From WTFY01 sp965220875 (GTDB taxonomy: Bacteria; Pseudomonadota; Gammaproteobacteria; UBA4575), in contig OZ244849.1 in the NCBI GenBank assembly GCA_965220875.1, positions 1,674,001 through 1,738,000 on the forward strand: 64,000 nucleotides of DNA, written 5' to 3'. The notes below the pieces were generated by a model, which saw only the letters and a list, made by a program, of their open reading frames with translations, searched no databases and had not been told where the DNA came from. Positions 54,320-63,253 of this stretch are shown one piece after another; within the stretch, counting starts at the first letter, position 1, and every line of letters starts with the position of its first letter. The position numbers were made by a program, and so were the translations under genes.

Positions 54320-55603
54320 CTAGCCAAACATTTCAGCTGTCATATTTTTGAACCAGCTGTAGGCATACAGCACTTCACGTTTAAGTGCTTCCGGAGTTGC
54401 ATCAGCAGGAGTAAGCCCGCCACCCATCTTTTCAATTTTCGAACGGTCTGCAGCAAGCTTATACACGGCGACCACGGAAATTCCGTAGTCTGGTGCGATG
54501 ATGCTGTAGCATGCATTGGCATAGGAATTAACGCCGGACTCCTTTTCCTGAAGGCTGCTGACGACTGCTGAAGCACACACTTTCGCCTCGGTGCCCGCAG
54601 CAAAACCGGACTTGGGCATGCCCGTAATGATCCCGGCATCGCCGATGATGTGTATGTCCTTGTGCCGCTTGGACTCGAATGTCCCCAAGTCTACAGGGCA
54701 CCAGCCAGAATCATCCGTCAGGTCTGCATCATGGGCAATTTGTGCTGCTTTTTGCGGCGGGATGATATTGGCTACTGCAACTTTATGCTCATCAAAATCA
54801 GTGCTGACTGTCATCGCCTTGGGGTCTACTGAGGTGACACCTCCACCTGTGTCCGCCCCCGCAACCCATTCGATCATGTCCCCGTAAACTTTCTCGTAAC
54901 CCTGCATGAACAATCCCTGTTTCGAGAACTTGTCTTTGGCATCAAGTATCAAAATCTTGGATTTCGGTTTGTGATGCTTAAAATAATGGGCAATCTGTGC
55001 AGCGCGCTCATAAGGGCCCGGCGGGCAACGGAACGGATTCCCTGGAGGGGCAATGACCACCAGTCCACCGTCATCCATCGATTCCAGCTGTTTTCTCAGC
55101 AGTGCAGTCTGCTGGCCTGCTAGCCAGGCATGAGGCATGATTTCTGCAGCAGCCTCATCGTAGCCTTCAATCGTTTCCCACTTGAGTCCGATGCCTGGTG
55201 ACATCACCAGACGGTCATACTCAAGCGTTACACCACCTGCAGTGGTAACCTTGTGGGCGACGGGGTCGATCGCGGTAGCCTTGTCCTGGACTACTTTTAT
55301 TCCATGGCTCGCAAACTTGTCGTAGCCGAACTTGATTGTTGAAATGTCCCGGTCCCCCCCAATTACCTCATTGCTCATAAAGCATGTATGGTGATGAGGC
55401 TTTGCCTCAACAATGGTTACCTCTATGGAAGAATCCCCTTTGGCAATATATTTGGCAGCGATCGATCCGCCTACACCACAGCCAATCACGACGACACGTT
55501 TTTTTGCAGCTCCCGCTATATGTGGAAAACCGAGTACGGTGGAGCCCAGCGCAAATGCGCTACCTGTACTCTGTAAAAATTTCCTTCTATTTAGGTTTGG
55601 CAT
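54320..55603 (-). CDS. fccB: Flavocytochrome c sulfide dehydrogenase, FAD subunit
   Basis: Oxidises sulfide in the periplasm, passing electrons to the cytochrome subunit FccA. The 427-residue product begins with a Tat-type signal (MPNLNRRKFLQSTGSAFALG), then the FAD-binding VVVIGCGVGGSIAAKYIAKG. Two Cys in the family positions (PFRCPPGPYERAA and SGWCPVDLGTFES) should form the redox disulfide; HIIGDAGIITGMPKSGFAAG is the second FAD site. ATG 55603 follows AGGAGGAACTAAC; the frame upstream to 55696 is ignored. It is 31 bases after fccA, so they form an operon. Confidence 0.93.
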   Translation of the reverse strand: MPNLNRRKFLQSTGSAFALGSTVLGFPHIAGAAKKRVVVIGCGVGGSIAAKYIAKGDSSIEVTIVEAKPHHHTCFMSNEVIGGDRDISTIKFGYDKFASHGIKVVQDKATAIDPVAHKVTTAGGVTLEYDRLVMSPGIGLKWETIEGYDEAAAEIMPHAWLAGQQTALLRKQLESMDDGGLVVIAPPGNPFRCPPGPYERAAQIAHYFKHHKPKSKILILDAKDKFSKQGLFMQGYEKVYGDMIEWVAGADTGGGVTSVDPKAMTVSTDFDEHKVAVANIIPPQKAAQIAHDADLTDDSGWCPVDLGTFESKRHKDIHIIGDAGIITGMPKSGFAAGTEAKVCASAVVSSLQEKESGVNSYANACYSIIAPDYGISVVAVYKLAADRSKIEKMGGGLTPADATPEALKREVLYAYSWFKNMTAEMFG

Positions 55604-55634
55604 GTTAGTTCCTCCTGCAATCCTGACCGGCGCT

Positions 55635-56300
55635 TTATTTCTGGCCTGCATAAAACTGGATGAGTTTGGCAATTGATTCCTCTCCATGCTCTTCATGAGC
55701 TTCTTCCATCTGTTTTCTCATTTTTTTAGGCATGGCCCGATCACCGCTTTGAAAATCAGCCATTGTATATTCAAGGTAAGGAATCCACTGTCCCGCCAGC
55801 ACTCCTGCATCATCATCCGCAGACCTTCCGCCGTCCTCGTGGCATTTCTCACAGTGATGTTCGTGGATATCTGCACCGGCCTTGGCCAGTTCAGGGTTGA
55901 CTTCCTGCTCACTGGCCTTAAAAGGCAATGATGCGAAGTACCTTGCGATAGCCTTGATTTCTGCCTCGGAATAGCCTTGAGCAATTCTATCCATCACAGT
56001 GGACGTTCGGGCAAAGAATTCGACGTCTTCAAAGTCAGGATCCGATTCAATCACCGCCTCAACCTTATCCTCGTCGTTATCGTACTTGTAGGCCAACATT
56101 GCGCCGATTATGTAAATTTCTGACATTCCCGAAATAGTCGGGGTCGCTGGCCCCTCGCTGATACCTGCTGGGCCGTGGCAGCCAAGGCATGTGTCAGATA
56201 GCATGGCCGGGCTTGCAAGATCGGATGCTGATACGGTATGGAAAGACAGCAGACTGAGCACACATAACAAAAATGTATGGCGGACAATTGTTAACAGCAT
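55635..56300 (-). CDS. fccA: Flavocytochrome c sulfide dehydrogenase, dihaem cytochrome subunit
   Basis: Electron acceptor for FccB. The 221-residue product has a signal peptide (MLLTIVRHTFLLCVLSLLSF) and two haem c sites, CLGCH near residue 37 and CEKCH near 134. The size and the two-haem layout fit FccA. ATG 56300 has AGGAGGATAAGA, a very strong ribosome site; upstream ATGs (56327, 56366) do not. It precedes fccB. Confidence 0.88.
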   Translation of the reverse strand: MLLTIVRHTFLLCVLSLLSFHTVSASDLASPAMLSDTCLGCHGPAGISEGPATPTISGMSEIYIIGAMLAYKYDNDEDKVEAVIESDPDFEDVEFFARTSTVMDRIAQGYSEAEIKAIARYFASLPFKASEQEVNPELAKAGADIHEHHCEKCHEDGGRSADDDAGVLAGQWIPYLEYTMADFQSGDRAMPKKMRKQMEEAHEEHGEESIAKLIQFYAGQK

Positions 56301-56441
56301 TCTTATCCTCCTGTACTGGATATTCATGGCTTCATTATTCTGCAAACGGCCAGAACCTAAGCACAACCACAGTGATTTTTACTCCCGCACACGAATACTA
56401 GCACAGTTGAATGCCCGCTTTTAGACCCGCCCGCGCCTTGC

Positions 56442-56972
56442 CTAGTTCAGTGCAATTTCCTCTGCAGGTCTTCTGGGCAGTCTGTGTGCCACACCAGTAT
56501 GACAATCAATGCAGGTTTTTCCGCGCGTCTCTGCGTTTTTGTGCTTTTTGCGCGCCGAGCGATCCTGTTCCTTGAGATCCATGGCAGCAATGGTATGGCA
56601 TGACTGACACTCACGCGAGTCAGTTGCTTTCATTCGTTTCCATACTGCATTCGCCATCTGCCACCGGTGCTTTTCAAATTTTTCTTCATCATCTATGGTG
56701 CCCAGGATCTCATGCCATACATCCTTTGCGGCACGAATCTTGGCATACAGCTTTGGCCCCAGACTGTGCGGAACGTGGCAGTCAGAACAGCCGGCACGTA
56801 CACCCGAGATATTTGTATAGTGGATGCTTTCCATCCATTCTTCCTGTACCCACTGCATGGAATGGCACGATGTGCAGAAGTTCGTGCTATTGGTAGCCTC
56901 TAATGTGACAGAGGATACGGCCAAGGAGACTGCACCGATGATCAGCAGGGCGACGACAGGTAAAAGTTTCAA
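56442..56972 (-). CDS. Tetrahaem cytochrome c of the NapC/NirT type
   Basis: A 176-residue membrane-anchored cytochrome. An N-terminal membrane segment (LLPVVALLIIGAVSLAV) is followed by four haem sites: CTSCH, CSDCH, CQSCH and CIDCH. The family links the quinol pool to periplasmic partners. It is upstream of fccA on the same strand, 141 bases away, so it may feed or draw electrons for this region. Direct coupling to FccAB is inference. Size fits short NapC/NirT proteins. Confidence 0.9.
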   Translation of the reverse strand: MKLLPVVALLIIGAVSLAVSSVTLEATNSTNFCTSCHSMQWVQEEWMESIHYTNISGVRAGCSDCHVPHSLGPKLYAKIRAAKDVWHEILGTIDDEEKFEKHRWQMANAVWKRMKATDSRECQSCHTIAAMDLKEQDRSARKKHKNAETRGKTCIDCHTGVAHRLPRRPAEEIALN

Positions 56973-57079
56973 AAGGTACCTCTGTGAATTGTCTGATTAC
57001 AAAATGAGCTGATGACAGAGCAAACGTTATGGCAGTATACTGACAGACTATATCAAAAATCTGGTGTTACAGGGATTTA

Positions 57080-58180
57080 ATGCTTATGAAGTATACTGAA
57101 GTGATTCGGACGCTCGTTGTCTTGATGGCTGGGATACTCGTCTTGCCCACAGCCTCAATAAGTTCAGAACTTTCTAGTCAAAACGACGCAGAGAATTCTG
57201 TGCAGACCGAGACTGTTGCAAAGATGGATGACAGTCAAGAACAAAGCGGGAAAGCAAATACAGAAGATACTAAATCAGAGCTCACCGAAGGCTCACAGGC
57301 TAGTATCAATGAAGGAATAGCAAAGCAAGCACCGTCTCAATCGGTATATAACCCATGGACAGGGGCACATGGTTCATTTACGAACTTTTTTAACCCCTTC
57401 GCTATGCTGAACCCTGCAACCTACATGGGCATGATGTATCCGATGATGGGAATGATGGGGACCATGTATAACTTTCCTGTAGACATGATGACACAACCAT
57501 GGGCCATGGACATGATGATGCGCTCGATGAATCCAAATCTTTTATTTGGCATGTTCGGGCATACAGGTTCTGCTTACAGGGGAGGCAAAGTTCCAGAGCA
57601 TTTACCGGTTGTAAGTATCCCGTTTTTCCCGACCCAGAATTATCAAAACTGGCCGAAAAACAAGGTGTCTCCCGGAGTATCCCGTGAAGCCAAGAAGAAT
57701 GCCTTCCAAACTGCGATGGCTTTCAGTCCGCTTTCCATGCGTGACATGATCAGTATCATGACTGACAAAATGCCTGTTCAGGAAGACGTCTCATGGGATG
57801 ATGCTGTGGAAGCCATGAAACTCCGTGCCAATGAGCTGAACTTCAAGTTTGTTGGCTCGAGCCCACTATGGAAAGAAATCGAGGCAGTCACGGAAAAACC
57901 TTCAGCTAGGGTCGAGATGTTTCGTTTCTGTGATGCAGCGGTTGCTCGAAAAATCTTAGACGAAATTCCAGAATTTGTTATATTCCTGCCGTGCCAGATT
58001 TCATTGATCGAGGACGGCGAGGGCAAGCTGTGGGTAATGACCATGGACTGGAGTATCGAATGGCTTGACTTTGCTCAAAATCCGAACTCGCATTTGGCTA
58101 AAGATTTGCGCCAGGACGCGATCAGAATTCGTGAGGCAATGACTTACATTATGGAAGGGGCCGCAACAGGCGAGTTTTGA
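57080..58180 (+). CDS. Exported methionine-rich protein with DUF302 domain
   Basis: A 366-residue exported protein. Signal peptide about residues 10-28 (VVLMAGILVLPTASISS), a low-complexity Gln/Ser/Asp linker, and a Met-rich part (about 105-165, for example NPATYMGMMYPMMGMMGTMY), then a globular C-terminal domain (about 225-355) with EMFRFCDAAVARKILDEIPE and FVIFLPCQISLIEDGEGKLW, the DUF302 pattern. DUF302 proteins are common in sulfur oxidisers but without known function. It is divergent from the tetrahaem gene and 39 bases before the next Met-rich gene. Start ATG 57080 follows AGGGATTTA. Confidence 0.7.
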   Translation: MLMKYTEVIRTLVVLMAGILVLPTASISSELSSQNDAENSVQTETVAKMDDSQEQSGKANTEDTKSELTEGSQASINEGIAKQAPSQSVYNPWTGAHGSFTNFFNPFAMLNPATYMGMMYPMMGMMGTMYNFPVDMMTQPWAMDMMMRSMNPNLLFGMFGHTGSAYRGGKVPEHLPVVSIPFFPTQNYQNWPKNKVSPGVSREAKKNAFQTAMAFSPLSMRDMISIMTDKMPVQEDVSWDDAVEAMKLRANELNFKFVGSSPLWKEIEAVTEKPSARVEMFRFCDAAVARKILDEIPEFVIFLPCQISLIEDGEGKLWVMTMDWSIEWLDFAQNPNSHLAKDLRQDAIRIREAMTYIMEGAATGEF

Positions 58181-58219
58181 GAATACGTTTGTAAACTAAC
58201 TAACCAGAAGGGAATTTAA

Positions 58220-58981
58220 ATGTTATTTAATAATAGACTGCTTCGATCGGTATTGACTGCTGGTTGCCTACTTACTGCTTGCGTCATCAGCTTGCACGCT
58301 GAAGAAACACCGGCCCCGCAAGCAGCTGCTGCTCCATCAGACATGTCGAAGGCAATACAGCACTCGATGGATCCCAACGTATGGATGAAGATGATGGCGA
58401 TCATGATGAACCCTCAAAACTCATCGTCCCTGGATGCCTGCGCGCTATGTCATGAGCCCCAGGATATAGCTCAGTACCAAGCCAGCTTCGGGCCTATGCT
58501 GGATATGATGTGGCAACCCTACAAGGCAATGATGAATCCTCACGCGATGACTTCCATGATGAATCCAAATACCTATATGGGTTCCTTTGGCGGGATGATG
58601 AATCCTGCAATGTACATGAACATGATGTATCCGATGATGGGAATGATGGGACCCATGATGGGTCCGATGATGGGATCCATGATGAATCCTGGAATGTACA
58701 TGAACATGATGAATCCCATGATGGGAATGATGGGACCCATGATGGGTCCGATGATGGGATCCATGATGAATCCTGGAATGTACATGAACATGATGAATCC
58801 CATGGGAAATCCGATGATGAACCCTATGGGTATGATGCCTCCAGTGCCTGGCTATGGAGGACAATCACCGCAGTCTCCCGGAAGCCCGCAAATGGATACC
58901 GAGCAGCATAAGCAGTGGTACGACCAATGGGCGGACATGATGAAAAATTTCCTTCCTAATTCCGGGTCCAAGAGTGAGTGA
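58220..58981 (+). CDS. Methionine-rich 28-residue-repeat protein with one haem-like CxxCH
   Basis: A 253-residue exported protein with about 60 Met by my count. Signal region RSVLTAGCLLTACVISLHAE (type I or lipoprotein cleavage possible), then one CALCH motif near residue 77 (DACALCHEPQD), so a single haem or metal site is possible. From about residue 128 there are two 28-residue repeats and a third partial one, each beginning NPxMYMNMM and carrying MMGMMGPMMGPMMGSMM. The DNA repeats are almost identical. It follows the DUF302 gene after 39 bases, with ribosome site AGAAGGGA. Function unknown; Met/Asn/Pro repeats could bind a metal or form a matrix. Confidence 0.7.
   Translation: MLFNNRLLRSVLTAGCLLTACVISLHAEETPAPQAAAAPSDMSKAIQHSMDPNVWMKMMAIMMNPQNSSSLDACALCHEPQDIAQYQASFGPMLDMMWQPYKAMMNPHAMTSMMNPNTYMGSFGGMMNPAMYMNMMYPMMGMMGPMMGPMMGSMMNPGMYMNMMNPMMGMMGPMMGPMMGSMMNPGMYMNMMNPMGNPMMNPMGMMPPVPGYGGQSPQSPGSPQMDTEQHKQWYDQWADMMKNFLPNSGSKSE
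58601..58768 (+). repeat. Two 84-bp tandem repeats
   Basis: 58601-58684 and 58685-58768 are 84-bp units, differing at about four positions, and a third partial copy begins at 58769. Each encodes 28 residues. Confidence 0.95.
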
Positions 58982-59297
58982 TGACATTATCTGGTGTGCT
59001 CATCCCAACATATATGCGAATTTACATTTGGGATGGGCATACGGCGTTGCAAACACTGCTGCAAAATCTTTCTTAAGCACCTTAATCTACGCAGGCAGAC
59101 ACGTGAAATGATCTTTTTCTTTCAAATTACCCGTGAGAGATTCAGGCTTTAGGGTATATTTCTCAAGTACTTTCAATTCTGAAAAATCCAAAAATATTCA
59201 GGGATATAACTGCTGGCTATATGGATTGGCACTCTGGTGAATTTAAGTTATCTACATTGTATAATTTAGCCCCCTGATCCCGTAGGAACGAGGTGAC
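58982..59297. other. 316-base spacer with possible yeeE promoter
   Basis: AT-rich. A TATAAT at 59260-59265 lies 33 bases before the YeeE start, with no clear -35. No gene or terminator is recognised. Confidence 0.4.
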
Positions 59298-60443
59298 ATG
59301 GAAGAATTTTCTAACCTTCATCTGGTAGCAATACTTGGTTTCGTCATAGCCGCTATCTTCGGCTTTATCGGAAACAAAACTCACTTTTGTTCAATGGGTG
59401 CGATCAGCGACGTAATCAACATGGGGTCAAAAGGCCGGTTAGGAGCCTGGTTCCTGGCAATTGGCGTCGCAATTCTTGGAGCACAGTTCTTGTTTTTCCA
59501 GGGACTCGTGGACCTGAATGCGTCGATCTATCTCTCACCAAATTTCTACATCCTCAGCTATATCCTTGGTGGAATTCTATTTGGAATTGGCATGACACTG
59601 GCGGCAGGCTGTGGGCAACGAAACTTGATTCGACTCGGTGGCGGAAACTTAAAGGCACTCGTCGTGATCCTGGTGCTAGGCATAACCGCCTATATGACCA
59701 TGCGGGGCCTGTTAGCGATAGTGCGTTTGAACTGGGTTTATGCTGTCAATGCTGACCTTACGAACCAAGGCATAAACGATCAAAGCCTGATCAGCTACCT
59801 GGGGTCGCTTCTAAAGCTTGAGGATACAGCTTGGCTGAGGGTAGTCATTGGTGTTGTACTGGCTGGAGGTTTCATAACCTATGCCTTTATACACAAGGAA
59901 TTTCGCAGAAGTTTCGACAATATTCTTGCAGGGGTCATAATCGGAGCATGCGTAGTTGCAGCATGGTATGTAACCGGCTATGTAGGCCAAGATGATTTTG
60001 ACCCGGTCATGCCTCAGGGCATGGCCTTTATCGGTCCAACAGGAAATGCAATCAGCTATCTGATGACTTTTACAGGCGCTCAGATCAATTTTGGCATTGC
60101 GATTGCGTTTGGAATGATCACCGGTTCCTTTATCTATGCTCTTGTATCCAAGTCATTCAGGATCGAAACGTTCAGCAACAGGTCTGAGATGACCAGTCAT
60201 TTGATTGGCGCAGTTTTGATGGGATTCGGTGGCGTGCTTTCATTCGGGTGCACGATAGGGCAGGGAGTGACCGGAATGTCTACATTGGCGATGGGATCGA
60301 TTCTTGCCTTGGGCTCAATTATTTTTGGCAGTGCGCTTACAATGAAAGTTCAGTACCACATCTTGGATGAGAAAGGATTCTTTACTGCATTGGCCACGTC
60401 ATTGCTAGAGCTGCTCAGGCCATGGAGGAAACAAGCAACCTGA
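59298..60443 (+). CDS. YeeE/YedE-family sulfur-compound transporter
   Basis: Inner-membrane protein of 381 residues in the YeeE/YedE (DUF395) family, whose characterised members take up thiosulfate. The conserved Cys-bearing motifs are visible: GNKTHFCSMGA, AAGCGQRNLIRLGGGN and SFGCTIGQGVTGMS. About nine hydrophobic segments. A partner TusA-like protein is not adjacent. It lies between the Met-rich genes and, in convergent orientation, soxZ. Thiosulfate uptake is inference from the family; selenium- or other sulfur-transport roles exist too. Confidence 0.9.
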   Translation: MEEFSNLHLVAILGFVIAAIFGFIGNKTHFCSMGAISDVINMGSKGRLGAWFLAIGVAILGAQFLFFQGLVDLNASIYLSPNFYILSYILGGILFGIGMTLAAGCGQRNLIRLGGGNLKALVVILVLGITAYMTMRGLLAIVRLNWVYAVNADLTNQGINDQSLISYLGSLLKLEDTAWLRVVIGVVLAGGFITYAFIHKEFRRSFDNILAGVIIGACVVAAWYVTGYVGQDDFDPVMPQGMAFIGPTGNAISYLMTFTGAQINFGIAIAFGMITGSFIYALVSKSFRIETFSNRSEMTSHLIGAVLMGFGGVLSFGCTIGQGVTGMSTLAMGSILALGSIIFGSALTMKVQYHILDEKGFFTALATSLLELLRPWRKQAT

Positions 60444-60464
60444 GCAACTGACAGCTTGTTGGCC

Positions 60465-60779
60465 TTACTTGATCTCCGCTTCTCCTTTGCCTGATTCTCC
60501 AAGATTATCAGTCCAGCTAATCGTCACAATATCCCCGGGACTGCCGCCTTCAAATTCAAATGACCAGTAGGGGTTTTTCGAAATCCCTGTTCCCCATTCT
60601 GCAGAGATGATCACTTCTCCATTCAATGCTGCTTGAACATTTTTGATAAAGTGGGCTGGAACTAACTCTCCAGTGTCAGGGTCCTTCCTGCTTCCAGATT
60701 CCATAGGGTGATAAAGTATCGCTTTAACGGTGGTAATTCCGTTTTTCACTTTAGCTCTGATCTTCATTTTTTGAGACAT
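60465..60779 (-). CDS. soxZ: SoxZ, sulfur-oxidation carrier partner
   Basis: Partner of SoxY in the periplasmic SoxYZ carrier. The 104-residue product has AKVKNGITTVKAILYHPMES, ELVPAHFIKNVQAALNGEVI, SAEWGTGISKNPYWSFEFEG and PGDIVTISWTDNLGESG, the conserved SoxZ pattern. It has no signal and is probably carried along with SoxY. It follows soxY after 24 bases, its usual order. Convergent with yeeE. Confidence 0.94.
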   Translation of the reverse strand: MSQKMKIRAKVKNGITTVKAILYHPMESGSRKDPDTGELVPAHFIKNVQAALNGEVIISAEWGTGISKNPYWSFEFEGGSPGDIVTISWTDNLGESGKGEAEIK

Positions 60780-60803
60780 TCTCTCAATCCTTAAATTTGA
60801 AAT

Positions 60804-61256
60804 TTAGACACAACCACCCGCGGTGACTCTCACTGCACTTTTTGCACTGTATAGTTTGCCTTCTGCCTTGATAATGGCAACTACATTCGAGGTCTCACGC
60901 AATTTGATGCGTGTTGAGACATAGGGCTTGGATTTTCCGTGAAAATAGAACCTTGAAATCCAGGGTCTTGGGTTCTTATCACCCATGATACTTATCCATT
61001 CGACGTTATCCAGGTCTGTTGATATTTTCACAGGCACCGTCGCGCCATTTTCAGCGATATCAGGTACATTTAGTTCTACGTGTCCATCAAGCAATTCCTG
61101 ATCGCCGATTAGCCCTTTCAATGCAGGCAAGTATTCAGTTTCATCAAACGCTGCTGACGGCCATGCTGCCCATGCGCGGGGTATCATGCCTGAACTTAAG
61201 GCAAATATGCCTACGCAAAGCTGGTATTGAATGAATCTTCTTTTCGAAATGTCCAT
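60804..61256 (-). CDS. soxY: SoxY, sulfur carrier with unusual C-terminus
   Basis: SoxY carries sulfur intermediates on a C-terminal Cys. The 150-residue product starts with a Tat-like signal (MDISKRRFIQYQLCVGIFAL...AWA). The body is typical: VPVKISTDLDNVEWISIMGD, FYFHGKSKPYVSTRIKLRET. The C-terminus ends VTAGGCV, whereas canonical SoxY ends GGCGG. The Cys is still present, next to last, so the carrier function may remain, but the swinging-arm end is altered. ATG 61256 follows AAGGGGACGCC; the frame to 61301 is ignored. It precedes soxZ. Confidence 0.92.
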   Translation of the reverse strand: MDISKRRFIQYQLCVGIFALSSGMIPRAWAAWPSAAFDETEYLPALKGLIGDQELLDGHVELNVPDIAENGATVPVKISTDLDNVEWISIMGDKNPRPWISRFYFHGKSKPYVSTRIKLRETSNVVAIIKAEGKLYSAKSAVRVTAGGCV

Positions 61257-61571
61257 GGCGTCCCCTTGAGATTGGTGGTGTGAAATGCACACATCTATCA
61301 TCTGACTAAAACAGGTCCTACTGTAATTTTTGACGATAGTTTACTATGTAAGTTCACGAATATTCTAACGTACTAACTGATTGATTGCTTAGTTCTAGGC
61401 TATTCAGGCCAGTAGATAATGGTGGCTATTTTAGATGACTTGTATGAGAATTTCTTCGATCCAACAGCACTGTGCCTGTGTTACAGGTTTTGTTAAACGG
61501 GTGCGGAACTGAAATGTATAGAGGCTGATAAATGACTGATTACCTGGCTGCATATTCAAGCGAATTCTGAC
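61257..61571. other. 315-base divergent spacer
   Basis: Between soxY and the SirB2-like gene; it should hold both promoters. AT-rich, no gene recognised. Confidence 0.4.
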
Positions 61572-61958
61572 ATGGCTACCTATGTCGCTCTGTACGCTGT
61601 CCATGTAGGCACTGCATGCATATCGATTGCCGGATTTTTTATTCGCGGGATCTGGATGCTGCAATCATCAGAAAGATTGCAGCAGCGCTGGGTAAAAATA
61701 GTTCCACATATAAATGATACGATACTGTTGCTCACTGCGATCGCGTTGGTTTTCATCACGGTTCAGTATCCCGGTCCAGCTGCATGGCTGAACGCCAAGA
61801 TTATCGGGCTGCTGGTATATATCGTGTTGGGTGTCATTGCATTAAAACGTGGAAAATCAAGGAGAGTGAGAGCCATGGCCTGGTGTCTTGCGCTGATAAC
61901 CTATGCCTACATCATGGCCGTTGCAGTTACGAAGAACGTATTCCCATTGGTATTGTAA
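61572..61958 (+). CDS. SirB2-family membrane protein
   Basis: A 128-residue protein with four hydrophobic segments (residues about 5-28, 48-66, 74-92, 103-123). The opening VALYAVHVGTACISIAGFFI RG and KIVPHINDTILLLTAIAL fit the SirB2 family, an inner-membrane family of unknown function. It faces away from soxY and is followed by a strong terminator. Confidence 0.85.
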   Translation: MATYVALYAVHVGTACISIAGFFIRGIWMLQSSERLQQRWVKIVPHINDTILLLTAIALVFITVQYPGPAAWLNAKIIGLLVYIVLGVIALKRGKSRRVRAMAWCLALITYAYIMAVAVTKNVFPLVL

Positions 61959-62020
61959 TAAGCTTCATTCAAGGGTCAGCTGTGAGCCGGTGTGGACTGA
62001 AAAGAGTAGCTGAATAAAGA

Positions 62021-62053
62021 AAAGCCCCGATCTTTCAACCGGGGCTTTTTTTG
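62021..62053 (+). terminator. Intrinsic terminator after the SirB2 gene
   Basis: Stem AAAGCCCCG (62021-62029) / CGGGGCTTT (62040-62048) with a 10-base loop, followed by a T-run. It serves the SirB2 gene and, read from the other strand, could also stop the minus-strand gene at 62131. Confidence 0.9.
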
Positions 62054-62130
62054 GGGTATAGCTTCTACTCCAGTTCCTGAGAGTCAGTTATACCTTGGGG
62101 CATCCTGCGAAACTGAAAAATTTCGCTTGA

Positions 62131-62718
62131 TTAGTTTTTGTCTGCCGTGGCCTCTGCTACAGAAGGGGCATAGAAAGAGCTGAACATGTTTTGATAAGTG
62201 CCCGGGTTAAACATCCATGCAGTGCCTTCTTGGCTGGAGTCCATGGTTGTATACAGTGGCTGGTAATACTGCGGATTCATCAGAGCGGTCATCCACTGCA
62301 TATAAAATGCCGGGTTCATATACGCATACATAAACTGGTATGACTGCGGGTTCATGGGAGCGGCCATCCAATTAACATATGTCTGGGGATTCATGAACTG
62401 TGCCATTGCATTCGTCAGCTTGGCAGGGTCACTGAAACTCGTCATCCAGGCTTGCCATTGATTTGGATCAATAGAGCAGTTCATAAGTGCTTGTGCAGTG
62501 GCTGGGTTATTAATAGCAATCATCAATTCGTTGAATTTGGCCGGATTAGTCATTGCAGCAGCCATTGCTTCAGGGTCAGTGAATGCGGGATGTACCGTGC
62601 AATTCGCTGACGGGTTTTGAGCATTGTCGCCAGTTTTGGCCAGGTCACCGAAAACAGGTGTTATCAGAAGCATTAAGAGCCCAGCGATAACCGGATAGGC
62701 AAGTTTTGATAAGTTCAT
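62131..62718 (-). CDS. Exported methionine-rich NP-x-x-Y repeat protein
   Basis: A 195-residue exported protein with signal peptide (LAYPVIAGLLMLLITPVFG). The rest is a run of short units such as MNPQTYVNWMAAP, MNPQSYQFMYAY, MNPAFYMQWMTAL and MNPQYYQPLYTTM, where NPxxY followed by aromatic residues and Met recurs about every 14-18 residues. Two Cys (ANCTVHPAF and MNCSIDP) sit before the repeats. It resembles the repeat style of the proteins at 57080 and 58220. ATG 62718 follows GGGGATCCTCTA; the frame to 62748 is ignored. Function unknown. Confidence 0.6.
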   Translation of the reverse strand: MNLSKLAYPVIAGLLMLLITPVFGDLAKTGDNAQNPSANCTVHPAFTDPEAMAAAMTNPAKFNELMIAINNPATAQALMNCSIDPNQWQAWMTSFSDPAKLTNAMAQFMNPQTYVNWMAAPMNPQSYQFMYAYMNPAFYMQWMTALMNPQYYQPLYTTMDSSQEGTAWMFNPGTYQNMFSSFYAPSVAEATADKN

Positions 62719-62748
62719 TAGAGGATCCCCATTAAATGTAATTAACAA

Positions 62749-63253
62749 TATAATTATATTCTAATATATTTTATTAGTTTGTGAAATAAAATATTTGAAT
62801 GCGCATATTGTCAGGTGCTATGGCTTTGAAATATCAAAAGCTGAGTTCTGTACAATTACTGCCTCAGCCATTTGTAAGAACCTATCCGCGTCCAGCAGAA
62901 AGTCAGAATAGGCGTCAGCACGTCTTGGTCTGGCGCTGTACAACCATCGAGGTATTACCAGCCAAGCTCTTGTTCATGAAAGTACCAAGGGGTGAAAAGT
63001 GCTATGGATCTTGCAAAACACATTATTGCACTGAGATGGGAGATAGTCTGATGAACCAAATCAATTCGCAAACGCCGGTCTAGGTGCTGTTCTCGACCAA
63101 TTATGTAATTGCGTATAATGTATATTATGTTAAATTAAGTAAAACAGCAGAACAAGCCAGCAAAAGGGCTAAAGACACGAGAGGCCTGCTTCAAATGCGA
63201 TTGCATCAAGCAGGGTGATAAGTATATTCAAGAATATATTCTATCTGTTTGAA
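62749..63253. other. 505-base stretch, no supported gene
   Basis: AT-rich sequence. A plus-strand frame of 94 codons (62799-63083) has no family features and no good ribosome site, so I leave it out. No RNA or repeat recognised. Confidence 0.45.

Noticed and set aside
62799..63083. 94-codon plus-strand frame
   Set aside because: No ribosome site, no motif, composition not protein-like.
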